Assembly: GCA_963930645.1 (NCBI GenBank)
Contig: OZ005649.1
Span: forward strand, 44,832,275 to 44,896,274
DNA from: Salticus scenicus
Taxonomy: Eukaryota; Arthropoda; Arachnida; Araneae; Salticidae
Direction of reading: 5' to 3'
Length of the DNA: 64,000 nucleotides
A model generated the notes under the pieces. The model did no database searches, had not been told where the DNA came from, and saw only the letters and a program-made list of their open reading frames with translations. Below, one piece after another: positions 1-11,094 of the stretch (the stretch's first letter is position 1; every line of letters begins with the position of its first letter). A program made the position numbers and the translations under genes.

Positions 1-1029
1 TAAAGTAATTTTCTGGCACTCTACAACTCCCAAATGACACACAATACAAAACCCCGCCTTTTTCCAGTGTTTAAAGTATATTAACGTTTAATATGCTTTA
101 TATTCGTTTTGATCTTTCCTTCTCCTCCTTATCTTCTTCTTTTTTCCTTAAAAAAAAAAGAGTAATGTAAAATTTGACCTTTTCAAGTGAAGATTTAGAT
201 TAAGGGTAGTCAGCCTTTCTACACCCACCGTCCACTTCGGTATCTGTGTTCCAGTGTAGAATTTTAGAACATCCCATTAAGTAGTAGGATTTATTATTTT
301 GCATATTAATTTGTTACACATTATAAACTATAAAAGCAAAAGAATATCGTGGAGATTTATGTAAAAGTTTTTAATAATGTCATGAAAAAATAATAATAAT
401 AATTAATTAAAAAAATAAATAAATAATAAAAAAAAAAAATCTGTTTTAATATTTAAAAAAAGTCAATTAAAGAAAATGAAAGTACTGCAGTATCAGAACA
501 AATTCCCATTGTCACTGTGAAACGGCCGTGGGAACCAGGTTGAGTGCCGCCGTTTCAGACAATTATACGGCAGCTTGAGTTAAAATAATTTTGAATTTTC
601 AAACAAATTTAAAACCATTCATCTTTTTTTTTTTTTTTTTTTTTTTCTTTTGATAGATATTTTAATATCTATTCAAGCTGTTTAATTTTCTTCGTATGAA
701 GTGAACTATCTGATGTTTAATCAGATAGTTCACTTCTTTTTTGTTTAACTCCCTTCTTTTTTGTTTGCTTTTCATGCAATTTTTATCTCCAATGCTTTGT
801 AAACATAACACATTATTTTTGGATGTTTTCAGAGTTGGTCAATTTTTACAGTATGTATTCCAGAATAATTTTAGCTCCACCTTTATATCACACCACTTTA
901 TTTGTAGAATGTTTTTCTCCAGTATAAAACTACGATAATAGAAGATAAAATGACACTTAAAAGAAAATAAGGTTAAAAAAAAAAAAAAAGCGGGACTTAT
1001 GATCCGGAATAAGTTATAAAAGTGTCGTT
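1..1029. other. AT-rich noncoding DNA, no gene seen
   Basis: This stretch holds poly-A and poly-T runs and no open frame with coding character. The piece at about 840-925 resembles one arm of the foldback MITE family found at 2499-2698 and 12374-12594. The only sharp structure is the hairpin at 698-736. Confidence 0.6.
698..736. repeat. Perfect 17-bp inverted repeat (hairpin)
   Basis: Two 17-base arms beginning GAAGTGAACTATCTGAT pair perfectly around a 5-base loop (GTTTA). It may be the joined ends of a lost transposon. I see no associated gene. Confidence 0.85.
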
Positions 1030-1271
1030 AAATGCTTGCGTTGCTTTGAGCCTCTTTGAATGAGACTTGCTTTATGTGTTATTGCTAAACAGTTTGTACT
1101 GTGGTTTTGCTGTTAACGGCTGTTGTTTAAGCTGTGCTTACTGGTTGAATTGAAGCTGATACTTGGTTTATAGACCTGTATTTTTCTGGAATTTCTGTGA
1201 ATAAAACACTGAATTTTTGCAAGTTTCGCTTTCATTCTCGGACAGCTTACGAACCACCGAAGTACGCAACA
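1030..1271 (+). mobile_element. 3' fragment of a gypsy LTR (solo, 5'-truncated)
   Basis: From about 1030 to the terminal GTACGCAACA this sequence aligns, with scattered substitutions, to the reverse complement of 33099-33370, the downstream half of the LTR of the gypsy element at 29-33.7 kb. Shared landmarks include AGCCTCTTTGA, ACAGTTTGTACTGTGG, TTTCTGGAA, an AATAAA signal and the end TACGCAACA. The upstream U3 part is not recognisable, and there is no internal region next to it. It is an old relative of that element in the opposite orientation. Confidence 0.75.
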
Positions 1272-1323
1272 GTATATATACAAAGTAATAAAACGTAAAT
1301 AAAAATAGTAGTAATAGTAAAAG

Positions 1324-1355
<32 letters not shown>

Positions 1356-1864
1356 CAGAAAATGCACTCGCAAATAAAAATATCTCTCTCTAAAAAATTC
1401 ATTAATATTAATATTTATCGTTAAATTCATCATAATAAATTTTTACTCAAAACAATTTAAGTCGATTTAACAGGAGTATTTTTTTATTTTTTATTCATAA
1501 ATGAAATCAATACTATTTCTTTATGTCTTCTTTATTATTAACGCTTTCAAAGCAAAGTTAAGGAAGAACAAATGATATTAAAAAAAAATATTTCTTTAAA
1601 TTTTTAGATTATCATATTTAAGAGGATTTATTAAAGGAGTGTTGACTTAAATTATAATAATTCAATTCATCATTTCAACATTATTTTATATCAAACAATT
1701 CAAAGTTTAAACGGTATTTCCTCCCAGCATAATTCGTATTTCCAATTAGCGATGCCGATAAGTCTTTTTCATGCATATTTAAAGACCATATATGCAAATA
1801 TTCTAATTAATATTCAGTAATGTTGTTAGTACCGTCTCTTTTTCCAAACCAATTTATTTTTATA
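1272..1864. other. Noncoding, with a TA microsatellite
   Basis: A TA dinucleotide run lies at about 1327-1354. The rest is AT-rich sequence in which I see no gene. Confidence 0.6.
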
Positions 1865-2189
1865 TTAACATTTTTCGACCATTTGATTTTTTTTTTTACA
1901 GTAAAGTCCGCCAGTGGGCGTTATTCTCCCGAAATAAAATATTTCTGAACAAAATTTTCTATATTCAAATTTATATTACAAATGGATATACATTACAATT
2001 ATATTCTTTCTAATCAATATTTGTATCATAGTATATTTTATTGTCAAAATATGAATACTGGATATATAATCAGGAAATAAGTAACATGCAAATTAAGAAA
2101 GAAACGCCCACTGGCGGAGTTACAGCTTTTCAAATGACGTGAATCTACAGTCGGTAACAAAAGTGTCCGAACACTAGCAAAAACTCCTA

Positions 2190-2223
<34 letters not shown>

Positions 2224-2409
2224 ACTTAATATGGTTTTGCTAAATAAATTCTTGTCGAATCCTGTTCTTAGACTGACTAAGAACAGGATTCGACAAGGAT
2301 TTATTTAACAAAACAGTATTAACTCTACTTTTTTTTTTATATAGGAATTTTTGCTAGCGTTTGGACACATTTGTTACCGACAGTACGTCAGCGGTCGTGA
2401 AAGTGTTAA
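1865..2409. mobile_element. piggyBac-like MITE, copy 1
   Basis: The element is flanked by TTAA on both sides (1865-1868 and 2406-2409), the target used by piggyBac elements. Its ends are diverged forms of the inverted repeat AACACTTTCGCGACCGC seen best in copy 3. Inner landmarks shared with the copies at 6342-7898 and 10423-10742 include GTCCGCC..GGGCGTTATTC near one end and GAAAGAAACGCCCA..ACGTCAGCGGTCG near the other. It has no coding capacity. A TA-flanked MITE interrupts it at 2148-2383. Confidence 0.75.
2148..2383. mobile_element. Tc1/mariner-type MITE inserted in the piggyBac MITE
   Basis: Inverted termini begin CAGTCGGTAACAAAAGTGTC on the left and CTGTCGGTAACAAATGTGTC on the right (read inward), and TA flanks each end (2146-2147, 2384-2385). 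The whole 236 bp folds into one long hairpin around about 2270. Removing it and one TA restores GTGAATCTACGTCAGCGGTC, which matches the uninterrupted copy at about 10708-10728, so the boundaries are well supported. Confidence 0.88.
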
Positions 2410-2498
2410 AAGAAAAAAAAAAAAAAAAAAGTATGTGGAAAAAAAAAAAAAAGAAAGCCGGTATATTATCATTACTACGGAACATTAATTAGAATGTT

Positions 2499-2698
2499 GC
2501 ATAGATGACAAAATTTTAATTTATTCCGTAGTATTTGTGCCTCGCCTTTATTTCATACCACTTGTATTTTAAGAGTAAACTTTTCTTATTTAATCGAAAT
2601 TATATATTGGTGAATATTTTCCATAAATAAAGTGGTGCGAAATAGAGGCGGTGCTAAAAATACTGCGGAATAAATTAAAATATATGCATCTATGATGT
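2499..2698. mobile_element. Foldback MITE of the 'TTAATTTATTCCGYAGTA' family
   Basis: The left arm (CATAGATG..TTTTAATTTATTCCGTAGTA..CGCCTTTATTTC..ACCACTT) is repeated inverted in the right arm ending at about 2698. Similar inverted pairs occur at 3571-3780, 12374-12594 and 15061-15263, all with a Y-rich CCGCCTTTTTCACACCAC-like inner block. No coding sequence. Confidence 0.65.
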
Positions 2699-2706
2699 TG
2701 ATGCAT

Positions 2707-2932
2707 GAGTCGTACTCCCCGCCCTTTTTTCAGATTACTATCCGGTGCGGGAAATTTTCTCATTTTTCTCATCGCTAATTTTTACACAGAAACCTTCATG
2801 GTGTTTTTATAATAAGGTGTCGTGATTATGTAGAAGAGAGATTATTGTATTAAAATTGTGGTAGCAATAAACGCAGAAAATTCTTATATTTTAGATGGTT
2901 CTGGAAAAAAGGGTGGAGAGTACGATAAACTG
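2707..2932. mobile_element. Foldback MITE, 'GTACTCnnCnCCCTTTTTTCAG' family, copy I
   Basis: The termini GTACTCCCCGCCCTTTTTTC and, inverted, GTACTCTCCACCCTTTTTTC bound a noncoding core. The core (TTATTGCTACCACAATTT and neighbouring blocks, read inverted) recurs in the copy at 5925-6305 in the opposite orientation. Confidence 0.65.
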
Positions 2933-3356
2933 TCCAGAATTTTACAAGCGAAAATGAGGACAAATGACGCAATGCACTCAGTTTTTGTTAGAAAATAAGG
3001 ACACGTTTAGGTTAAAAACGAAAACAAAAATTCAAGCACATTTAGGGTATTATATTAGAACAAATTTCCGTATCGAAATATATATTTTAAATTACCTCTG
3101 TTGATATCATAAATTTTTAAAAAAGTTAATAATTTACACGATTAACTTTATGACAATTATTGATAAAAACTCATTTTAGTCCAGGATTTAAGCTAATGTA
3201 CGACTTCCATTAAGTGAGTGAAAAAAAAAACAAAAAAATAAGGTGTTGTCACCACAATAGTAATATTTCATATATACAGTAAAACAGAAAGGAAGTTCAA
3301 CTCTAAAATTGAAAACTAATGACATATAAAGAAATTTATAAGTTTTGTTTCTGATT

Positions 3357-3387
<31 letters not shown>

Positions 3388-3570
3388 GAAATGAAATTCC
3401 AAATGCAATTAAGATTTAGGGAATAAAAATACACCATAAAAAATTTATTTAAAAATTTCTAAATCATAAGCATATAAGATAAATAATAAATATATCAGTA
3501 AATTTGCTGATTATAAGCTGGAGTTAGAAGAAACATTCTTATTTAGGTCACATTTAATATCTTAAATCCT
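2933..3570. other. Noncoding AT-rich DNA
   Basis: No gene seen. Contains a CA/poly-A run at about 3358-3386. Confidence 0.55.
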
Positions 3571-3780
3571 TCCACACAGTCATGCCAACATTTTAATTTA
3601 TTCCACAGAATTGATTGAACCGTCCTTTTTCCACATTACGTTTCTTGAAAAGTACTTTTCTTCTTGTTTTATCGTAATAACATATTGCAGAAAATTTCAC
3701 TACAAATAAAATGCTGTAAAAAATCAACAGGTTCTATCAGTACGTCAAAATAAATTAAAATGCTGCGATGTCTACACCTA
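3571..3780. mobile_element. Diverged foldback MITE (same family as 2499-2698)
   Basis: CAACATTTTAATTTATTCC at the left is mirrored by AAATAAATTAAAATGCTG at the right, around a decayed CCGTCCTTTTTCCACATTAC block. No coding sequence. Confidence 0.5.
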
Positions 3781-4525
3781 TCAATCGCAAAATCAATTTC
3801 TTTCATGATGATTTTACTAGGGATAAACTTGATATACAGAAAATATCCCTATTCGACTGATTTTTCAATTACCAAAATACTGTAGGATATCTGCATCGAA
3901 ACCACCAGATATCAGGCTCTATACCAAATAACTTTTTTTAATATTACAAATTCATGATCGAATATCTGAAATGCCGAATCCAGTAAAATTCATATCTGGT
4001 TCATCTCTAGATTTTACTGCATACATTTCCAGCAAATTCGAGATACCGAATTTTGAATTCAGATTATATATTTTCAGACGCATTTAAAAGAAAATTCTTT
4101 TCATATAAAGCAAAGCTCAACCGGAGAATTTTTTATTACCTTGTAATTTTTATAATTTTAATTTGAAGAATATTTACTATTTCAGCAATGCATGTTTATA
4201 TATACAAATGAAATTATATAATGGTTTTATCTCTATAATAATATTATTTTATTCACGAAATTCCATTCTATTCCCAGGTCTAAAGAACATTTTCAACAAT
4301 CTAGATACAACACTGAAAGATAAAAAGCATTAATATTTTAGAATTGGTGAAAGGAAATTCTAATTTATGAAAATACGGAAATCGTTAGCAATTCTCAGAA
4401 AATGAGGACAGAAAAATATAAAATGGTGACAAATATGGTCCTCATTAGATATTTTCAAAACTGAGAAGGATCTCTAAAAATGAGGTCAGTCCTCAGAAAA
4501 TGAGGACGTCAGGTTATCTTAGAGT
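3781..4525. other. Noncoding AT-rich DNA
   Basis: No gene or clear repeat boundary seen. A motif AATGAGGACNNNNNNAAAA recurs loosely at about 4400-4510. Confidence 0.5.
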
Positions 4526-4536
4526 CCCTGGTTGAT

Positions 4537-4854
4537 AAATGGATGGTTGGGTTTTACGTCGCACTAGTGCTGCGCAGATGGGCAATTGGCGAGGGTCTGG
4601 GACACACCCCTAGAAGTGGTCCGGAGATATGCCATCACAATTTTGATCACCCACGGAAGGGATGGCTCTCCCGCTTCGGTGCCCCCCCAGCGGTATAATT
4701 TTTTATGGTAACGTGGAGGACATTGCGGCCACGACAGATTTTACGTGCACCAGCCACCATTAGTGTACACGACGGTCTTTGGCCGGCTCGAGTACCGAAC
4801 CGGCAATCTTCCAATTACGAGGCCGGCGCTCTACCGACTGGGTTACCGCGGCCC
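4537..4854 (-). mobile_element. tRNA-derived SINE, full length, with target duplications
   Basis: Read on the minus strand the element starts with a tRNA-like head at about 4854-4785. It has an A-box-like AACCCAGTCGGTAGAGCG, a CGT at the anticodon position (threonine-like) and a B-box-like GCCGGTTCGGTAC. A GC-rich body follows, ending in GTGCGACGTAAAACCCAACC near 4550. The 11-bp duplication CCCTGGTTGAT stands at 4526-4536 and 4855-4865. GC content is far above the surroundings. The open frame crossing it is accidental. A related tail (GTGAGACGTTAAACGCA) occurs at 12595-12756. Confidence 0.9.
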
Positions 4855-4865
4855 CCCTGGTTGAT

Positions 4866-5223
4866 GATATTTAATTTAGTGCAAACACAAGTAGTTGGAG
4901 GCGGAGCTTCAGATGACAAGGAAGGAATTATTAACAATATTCAAATCTTTAGTGCCATGTTTAAACCAATACGAAGATTTAAATGTGAAAGTCTTCATTT
5001 TTTTTTTTTTTTTTAATAAATTGGCTGGTTATGAAAGTTTTATAATCTTAAATCTTCTTTATGAAAACTTCTTTTAGAACGCTATTAATAAAGAATTTAA
5101 ATATATATTACTTTTATAGCCAAATTCATTGTAAAATATAAGAAAAACATTTTGGCATTTCAGAATAAGAACGGTTAACACAAACAGTATAAAGTAATTT
5201 TTTCGTAGACGTTTAGTTTCTGA
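4866..5223. other. Noncoding DNA
   Basis: AT-rich sequence with a poly-T run at about 4998-5014; no gene seen. Confidence 0.55.
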
Positions 5224-5226
5224 TAA

Positions 5227-5839
5227 GGGGCCGTCCATAAATGATGTCACGCTTGGAGGGGGGGGGGAGGGGTTCGTGAAATTGTGACAGTTTGTGACAA
5301 GGGAGGGGAGGGGGGTAACAAAAAGTGTGACATCACATATTTCAGTTAAAATCCAAACATTTATATTCAGCAGATGAAATTTTGAAGTTATTTTAAAATT
5401 ATCAGAGATTAAAGATATTTTTTTAATTCGGGTAAAAGTAACTTTATCCTATGATTCCCCCCTCCCCTCATACACTATTTTCTTTCAGGAAAAAGCATTC
5501 AGAGTAGGTTTTTAGTATATGATAGCAATAGAAAATCTTTACTTAGAAGAAAACCTTCCCTTCTCACACTCTTGAAATGTCCAACAAAGATACAAGTCCT
5601 TATGGTTATATTTACAGATGTCATTAAGATCCATAGTCAACATTTAAAAATAAAATTTTAAATATGATCTCTAGTCTAATATTTTGTTTCTGAACTTGAA
5701 GTAATTATTGATGTATGTCATGTTCCATGACATGTGACAGGGGGGGGGGGTATATTGAAACGTGACACTTTGTGACAAAGGGGGGGGGAGGTGGTCCAAA
5801 ATTCTGAAAAAAAGCGTGACATCATTTATGGACAGCCCC
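5227..5839. mobile_element. MITE with GGGGCCGTCCATAAATGATG termini (PIF/Harbinger-like)
   Basis: The left end GGGGCCGTCCATAAATGATG is mirrored by the right end CATCATTTATGGACAGCCCC, and TAA flanks both sides (5224-5226, 5840-5842). A 3-bp TWA duplication is typical of PIF/Harbinger transposons, which is why I suggest that superfamily. G-runs next to GTGACA..GTGACAA occur near both ends (about 5252-5315 and 5740-5800), so the inverted similarity extends inward. No transposase. Confidence 0.75.
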
Positions 5840-5924
5840 TAAACAACTAAATCGAATATTAGTAAAAAGTGTAGTACTGCTACGCTACATAGCAGAATGA
5901 CAGTATTTGCAATATTTTACGAGG

Positions 5925-6305
5925 GTTCGTACTCTTCACCCCCTTTTTTCAGGACACTACAAAGGACAAGAAATTTTCAGCCTTTATTGCTACCACAATT
6001 TCAATACAATAATCTCTAACCTACATCATTACGACACCTTACTATAAAAATACCATAAAACATAGCTACAAAAATTTTCCAATGTTAAAGAAGACTTTAC
6101 ATCAGAATTTTATGATAGTGAACTTCTACATATTGAATCTCTGAAAATCAATGTAAGAAGTTTCTATAGAAATATAGTGGCGATTATTTTTAAATTGCAA
6201 AAGTTTTCCACTATGCCCTAAAGTTTTCAGAATAAAATTAGTAGTCGGAAAAAAAGGGAAAATTTCTCATCCCATATAGTGTCCTGAAAAAAGGAAGAGA
6301 ATACG
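5925..6305. mobile_element. Foldback MITE, 'GTACTCnnCnCCCTTTTTTCAG' family, copy II
   Basis: Left CGTACTCTTCACCCCCTTTT and right, inverted, CGTATTCTCTTCCTTTTTTC bound a core that shares ATTGCTACCACAATTTCAAT and TAATCTCT..TTACGACACCTTA with the reverse complement of copy I at 2707-2932. Confidence 0.65.
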
Positions 6306-6341
6306 TCCCCTGATTTTACTTACTTTATATTTTTAGTACTA

Positions 6342-7898
6342 TTAACACTTTCGCAACAGCATTCTTTTGTCTTTTTCACAGTAAGGTCCGCCTCTGGACG
6401 TTATTCTCCCCAAGTTGCAACATTTCAGGACAAAATGTTCTGTATTCACATTTATATTACAAATGAATATAGATTAGGGGAGAGTGGTAATGAATGGGAC
6501 ATTTTTCATGTTTTTATTAATAACGTTCACCATATGTAATTCAGAATTTTATAACATTGCTCATAAGTACACTTCAGTAATCAGTTACACATAAACACAT
6601 TAACTTTAATAAAAAGTTATCATTTTTAATTAATAATAATTTTTTTTTTTACATGCATGTGCATTGTCCCATTCGTCCCCACCTATGGGGATGAATGGGA
6701 CAGGACTGGAGTTAACAAAGAAAAGAAAACAAAACGGAAAGAAAATAAATTTTTAAAGTTAAATTGGTTTATGTGATTTTATTTTATTACACACTATGAA
6801 GTTACTGAAATTAACATAAACTGATGTATTGACTCAAATACCCATGAAAAGGCAAAAGTCCTTTGGTTCGCACAGTTCCTAGTGCTCTATGCTTTGGTAA
6901 TTAAATCATATAAGATCTAATCTAAAAATAAATAAATAAATAAGACACTAGAAAGATATAAATCATTATAATAGAGAACAAATTATCCAGATAAAATTTT
7001 GTTTCCGACCGATCGGGAAAAATAAGTATTCTATTCTGTATTACATTAATAATCACCAGGATATATTTAATTAGCTTGATTGAAATTGTGATTTTAATCC
7101 AATTATTATTAGTTTATTTAAATATTTTTTTAATTATTGATATTATTAAATTAAGTTGCATTGAATATTCTAACTTATAATTTTTTTTATCATAATAAAT
7201 TATTATAAACAAAAATCAGAACGATTAATTTAGTTCTATTTTTCTCTAAATCCCTGCTATCTTTATAATTCCATGTTATAACTATTGTGCTACAGGTTAT
7301 AAAAATATTGAAAACCTATTTACGATTTGTTTTAATATAATTCTTGTGTACAATTTTAAATTACCACATAGTGGGCATGATCATATAAAACATGAAATAG
7401 GCCTAAGGAACAATTGTCAATATTCTTCTTGAATATCATAAACACAATAAAAGATTATGCATGTTTAGCATATATGAGTTATATTAACTTTAAGCAAATA
7501 CTTAATTTTAACTACTATCTAATTTAATCAGTAAAAACTTACTCTGGCAGCAGAAAAAGACACTTTAATTTTTCTCTGCCCTTCTATGAATAGCACAATT
7601 CTGAAACTACACTTGATGAATGACCTCAGTACTGCCATGTATCAGAAAAATTGTCAAGTTTCTAGTACTTGCAAAACATAAGAAGTTTGCTCTTGTCCCA
7701 TTCATCCCCACTCTCCCCTATAATTATACTCTTTCTAATCAAAGTATTTGTATCCATAGTATATAGACTGTACAAATATCGATATTGGGTATATTCTTAA
7801 GAAATAAATAACATACAAATTGCGAAAGAAACGCCCATTGGTGGGGATAGAGATTTTCAAATGACGTGAATATACGTCAGCGATCGCAAAACTGTCAA
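6342..7898. mobile_element. piggyBac-like MITE, copy 2, split by a TA-flanked insertion
   Basis: The left end is TTAACACTTTCGCAACAGC (6342-6360). The right end GCGATCGCAAAACTGTCAA has lost the exact TTAA (GTCAA). The inner blocks GTCCGCCTCTGGACGTTATT and GAAAGAAACGCCCATTGG identify the family. An insertion at 6477-7718 separates the halves; without it the element would be about 310 bp, the same as copy 3. Confidence 0.75.
6477..7718. mobile_element. 1.24-kb TA-flanked non-autonomous element
   Basis: The termini GGGGAGAGTGGTAATGAATG and, inverted from the right, GGGGAGAGTGGGGATGAATG lie between TA dinucleotides (6475-6476, 7719-7720). The interrupted piggyBac copy supports the boundaries. At 6665-6702 the terminal motif recurs twice, back to back (GTCCCATTCGTCCCC..GGGGATGAATGGGAC), as an internal palindrome. 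I see no transposase frame. The TA target suggests Tc1/mariner mobilisation. Confidence 0.8.
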
Positions 7899-9320
7899 CA
7901 GATCTCCTGCATCAATTACTATCTAAACAATAACATAAAACATACAATAAACATTTTCTCACTTTATTAATATATTACTGAATTTTAAATTTATTTATAA
8001 CCTGACCGTGTGAAGTATACATTCCTGTAATTTTATCATTATGAAAAAAAAAAAAAAGGAAGAAAAACATTGTTTTACTTTTTTGAACACTGTTTTTTAT
8101 TTATTAAATAGAGGATAAGGAAGCAATATGATGTACAGTCGGCAAAAAGAAAAAAAAAAAAGCCCCCCCACACCTAATTTTGCCATAAATTGACGTAGAA
8201 ACATGTGGTTGGTACCAGTCGATTTGTAATAATGTCTAGCTTATAATGGTATAGTTAGATGTTGCCTAAGGGGTCGTCTACATATTAAAACTGGCATCAA
8301 CTTCATTTTTTTCAATGGTGACCCCCCTTTTTTATAATTTGTTTGAATTCTTTGGATCAAATCATCCCGGAAAATGGTATAGTTTATATATTTTGCTCAA
8401 TTTTTCATAGAGTTATAAGCTATCAAAATATGAGGATGATAATATTAAATGAATGTGACAAACATTAATTCATATCTTCAAAAATAATTATGATATTCAA
8501 ATTCTGTTTTTTTTTTTTTTTTTTTTTTTCAAATACGGTAAAATGAAGTGACCCAAACATTTTCCATGGCTATTTTTGATTAAAAAAAAAAAAAATTTTT
8601 TTTTGAATTATGGAAATTATTAATAATTTCATATTTGAAAAAATTATGAAATATGACCTATGTCAATTTTTGCACGAATAGAACAGGCATCATCAAAAAC
8701 ATGGGTTACCAAATTTACAGCTCGTTCCTAACATTATTTTTTGAATTACAATGATATTTCATTTTTTACTATTGTTAGGGGGCCGTCACTTGGTATAATT
8801 TGTATCTCTGTGAGTAAATACCTGTATATATTTTGACAGAAAACTACTTTAATTTACCTTTATGATATTCTAATTGTTTTCTAAGCAATATTTGGATGTT
8901 TATGATACAAATTGCATTATTTTTTTATAAAATTATCGCAATGCAAGCAAGAGATTGTAAAAGATTTCCAAAAAAAAAGTGGAGCACAACCTCTATATTG
9001 CAGACACAATATTAAAAAAACTAGTTTGCATATTCATATAAGGCTCTATTTGTGACGCTGGTATTAATAAATGCCAACGGCATTTACTACATCGAATGCT
9101 GAAGACAAAATTTAACGATTTAATCGGAAGTATTTAAAATAAATTGGTTTTATATTGTAAAGTTTTAGAAAAATTGTGTAAAGGCGTGGATTCCGTTGCA
9201 AAAAGGAGTACCCTTGATTCTGAAATTTCAAGTCTTTGTTCTTAAATATTAATAACTTTTTCTAGTTTCTAACTGCTAAAAATCTATTTTATCCCTGTCT
9301 TGTTCTTTTTTTTCTTTTAG
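7899..9320. other. Noncoding DNA upstream of a candidate exon
   Basis: No gene, only poly-A/T runs (8042, 8509-8529, 8582) and a weak, degenerate echo of the GGGG-CCGTC MITE end at 8275-8290 and 8787-8800. It could be intron of the gene ending at 9457. Confidence 0.45.
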
Positions 9321-9457
9321 CTGAATATTCCAGGATTCGTGCACCTCAAGTTAAATGTCATGATTTAGAAAACGCGGTAAGACGAGAATTATTATTTGAA
9401 AGAGCAATACGCAGTGAACGATACTCCCCTCCCCCTCTTAAAAAAATAATAATATAG
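9321..9457 (+). CDS. Candidate terminal exon of an unrecognised host gene
   Basis: A strong acceptor (pyrimidine tract TTGTTCTTTTTTTTCTTTTAG ending at 9320, given here only as a landmark) opens a frame of 44 codons. It begins with two leftover bases and ends in TAG at 9455-9457. The predicted peptide, with pieces such as IRAPQVKCHDLENAVRRELL and RAIRSERYSPPPLK, is basic and hydrophilic. It is richer in G and C than the flanks, unlike random AT-rich translation. I recognise no domain. GTAAGA at 9376 could be an internal donor, and ATATAG|GTAATA at the end a second one. I found no upstream exon, so the gene's start probably lies left of the window or in unrecognised sequence. Confidence 0.4.
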
Positions 9458-10128
9458 GTAATATTTATTAATTTTTATAAAAATTTTTAAAACAAATTTT
9501 CTGTTTTAATCTTGTTGTGACATTTTAGCATTCTTTTACTGTACGTTTTTAAGCTAATGCTATTTAAACTTTATCGCTTGACGTAACGTAATAAAATATT
9601 AAATTTTTATTAAATGTTTTTTTAATACTAAATAATATAGTAGATTTTTTTTTTTTTTTTTAAGTTTTCAAAATCTATCATTGAAACAAAGCGCAATATT
9701 ATTTATTTTCGATTAATCACGGCGTAAAACTGGCGTCACATTTATTATGGAAAAAGAATTTAAAACAGAGTAATATGTCTTATTACTTTTAAAGATATAG
9801 ATTTTACACATTTAAAATTAAGAATTCAAGTACAGTAGAAGACTGCAGAACGGGAAATATTCGTTCTGTGCAATAGGACGACACCATTTTCTGTCGGATA
9901 TACTTTATCAGACCAATTTATGCAAATTCAGTTCAAAGCAGAAAATTTTTATTTTATTATATTTCGTTGTTTTGCTTTATTTTTTATTGGTTTCTAAGTA
10001 AGGTTTCGGTGTTTACTATACATGTTAACTTATTTTCGTAAAATTAACGCATTGCAGGCGGGAAATTTTGATATCATTCCACAAGTATAATAAGCCCCAC
10101 CCTCTGGATTTTTCTGAAACAATACTTT
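9458..10128. other. Noncoding DNA
   Basis: AT-rich, with a poly-T run at about 9646-9661. If 9321-9457 is a terminal exon this includes its 3' untranslated region. No other gene seen. Confidence 0.5.
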
Positions 10129-10141
10129 CCTTTAAAAAATG

Positions 10142-10198
10142 GGCCTAGGACCCCAGTGTTGTCAATCGGCCTTAATCCCTAACACCAACACCAACACA
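10142..10198 (+). mobile_element. Short SINE/LINE tail with 13-bp target duplication
   Basis: A 57-bp insert ending in a CACCAACACCAACACA-like tail lies between two copies of CCTTTAAAAAATG (10129-10141 and 10199-10211). The duplication and the simple 3' tail indicate a severely 5'-truncated retroposed insertion. Confidence 0.75.
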
Positions 10199-10422
10199 CC
10201 TTTAAAAAATGTTTTTTTGTTTCTTTAATTTTAGTTTGTTTGACTCTTTATAAAACTCTGAAGAGTGAAATTTACTGTTTCAATTGTTGATGACAAAGTT
10301 TCAGTTATTTAATCATGAATTTGTAAGATAATTTCATGTTTTAGAGAAACGTATAAAGACGTGACGTGACGTATTACTCAAAATAAAAATGATTTTGAAC
10401 AGTACCTCCTTTTCATTGAATA

Positions 10423-10742
10423 TTAAACACTTACGCGACCGCATGATTTTGCCTTTTAGATAGTCTGTTCCGCCTGTGGGCGTTATTCATTCAAACTACA
10501 TTATGTCAGTACGAGGTTTTCTAGATCCATATTTACTTTACATACGAATATACATAATAATTATACTCTTTCTAGTGAAAGTATTTGTATTCATAGTATT
10601 TTGTTTATATAAATATAATTGTAAGGAATAATCTTGAGAAATATAGTAACTAGTAACACACAAATTGTGAAAGAAACGCCCACCCTAGGAGTAACAGATT
10701 TCCAGTGACGTGGATCTACGTCAGCGGTCGCGAAAGTGTTAA
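10423..10742. mobile_element. piggyBac-like MITE, copy 3 (uninterrupted)
   Basis: TTAA stands at both ends (10423-10426, 10739-10742). Inverted termini are AACACTTACGCGACCGC and, from the right, ACACTTTCGCGACCGC. The inner blocks GGGCGTTATTC and GAAAGAAACGCCCA identify the family. This is the best reference copy for the two interrupted ones. Confidence 0.82.
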
Positions 10743-11094
10743 ATATCCTTTCTCAGATTTTAGCTTAAATCCTGTTATCTATATTTTTGTGCATTATATA
10801 TTGTTGGTTTGTACGCCTAAAGTTAAATGTAAAACTTTATAGTAACGCTTTCATGCCAGGCTTACAGTATAAAATAAAAATATACCCAATAGAACTAGAT
10901 AATTCTTATTCTTAAATATTAAACCCTTTTTTTTTTTTTTTCAACTGCTATTAATATTATTATTATTACTTTAATAAAATTAAACATAATTTATACGTCT
11001 CACTAATATATTAAAACCAATGTAACATTTAAAATGAGATAATGAATACAAAAATTTTTAAAACTTTAAAAATACATTTTAATTAAAACATTAA
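10743..11094. other. Noncoding DNA
   Basis: AT-rich sequence with an ATT repeat at about 10954-10966; no gene seen. Confidence 0.5.

Noticed and set aside
4705..5077. Two open frames of 60-103 codons
   Set aside because: They read through the SINE at 4537-4854 and its flank; the tRNA-like head and target duplication explain the sequence.
8270..9060. Another copy of the GGGG-CCGTC MITE
   Set aside because: Only the first few bases resemble the family and no matching right end was found.
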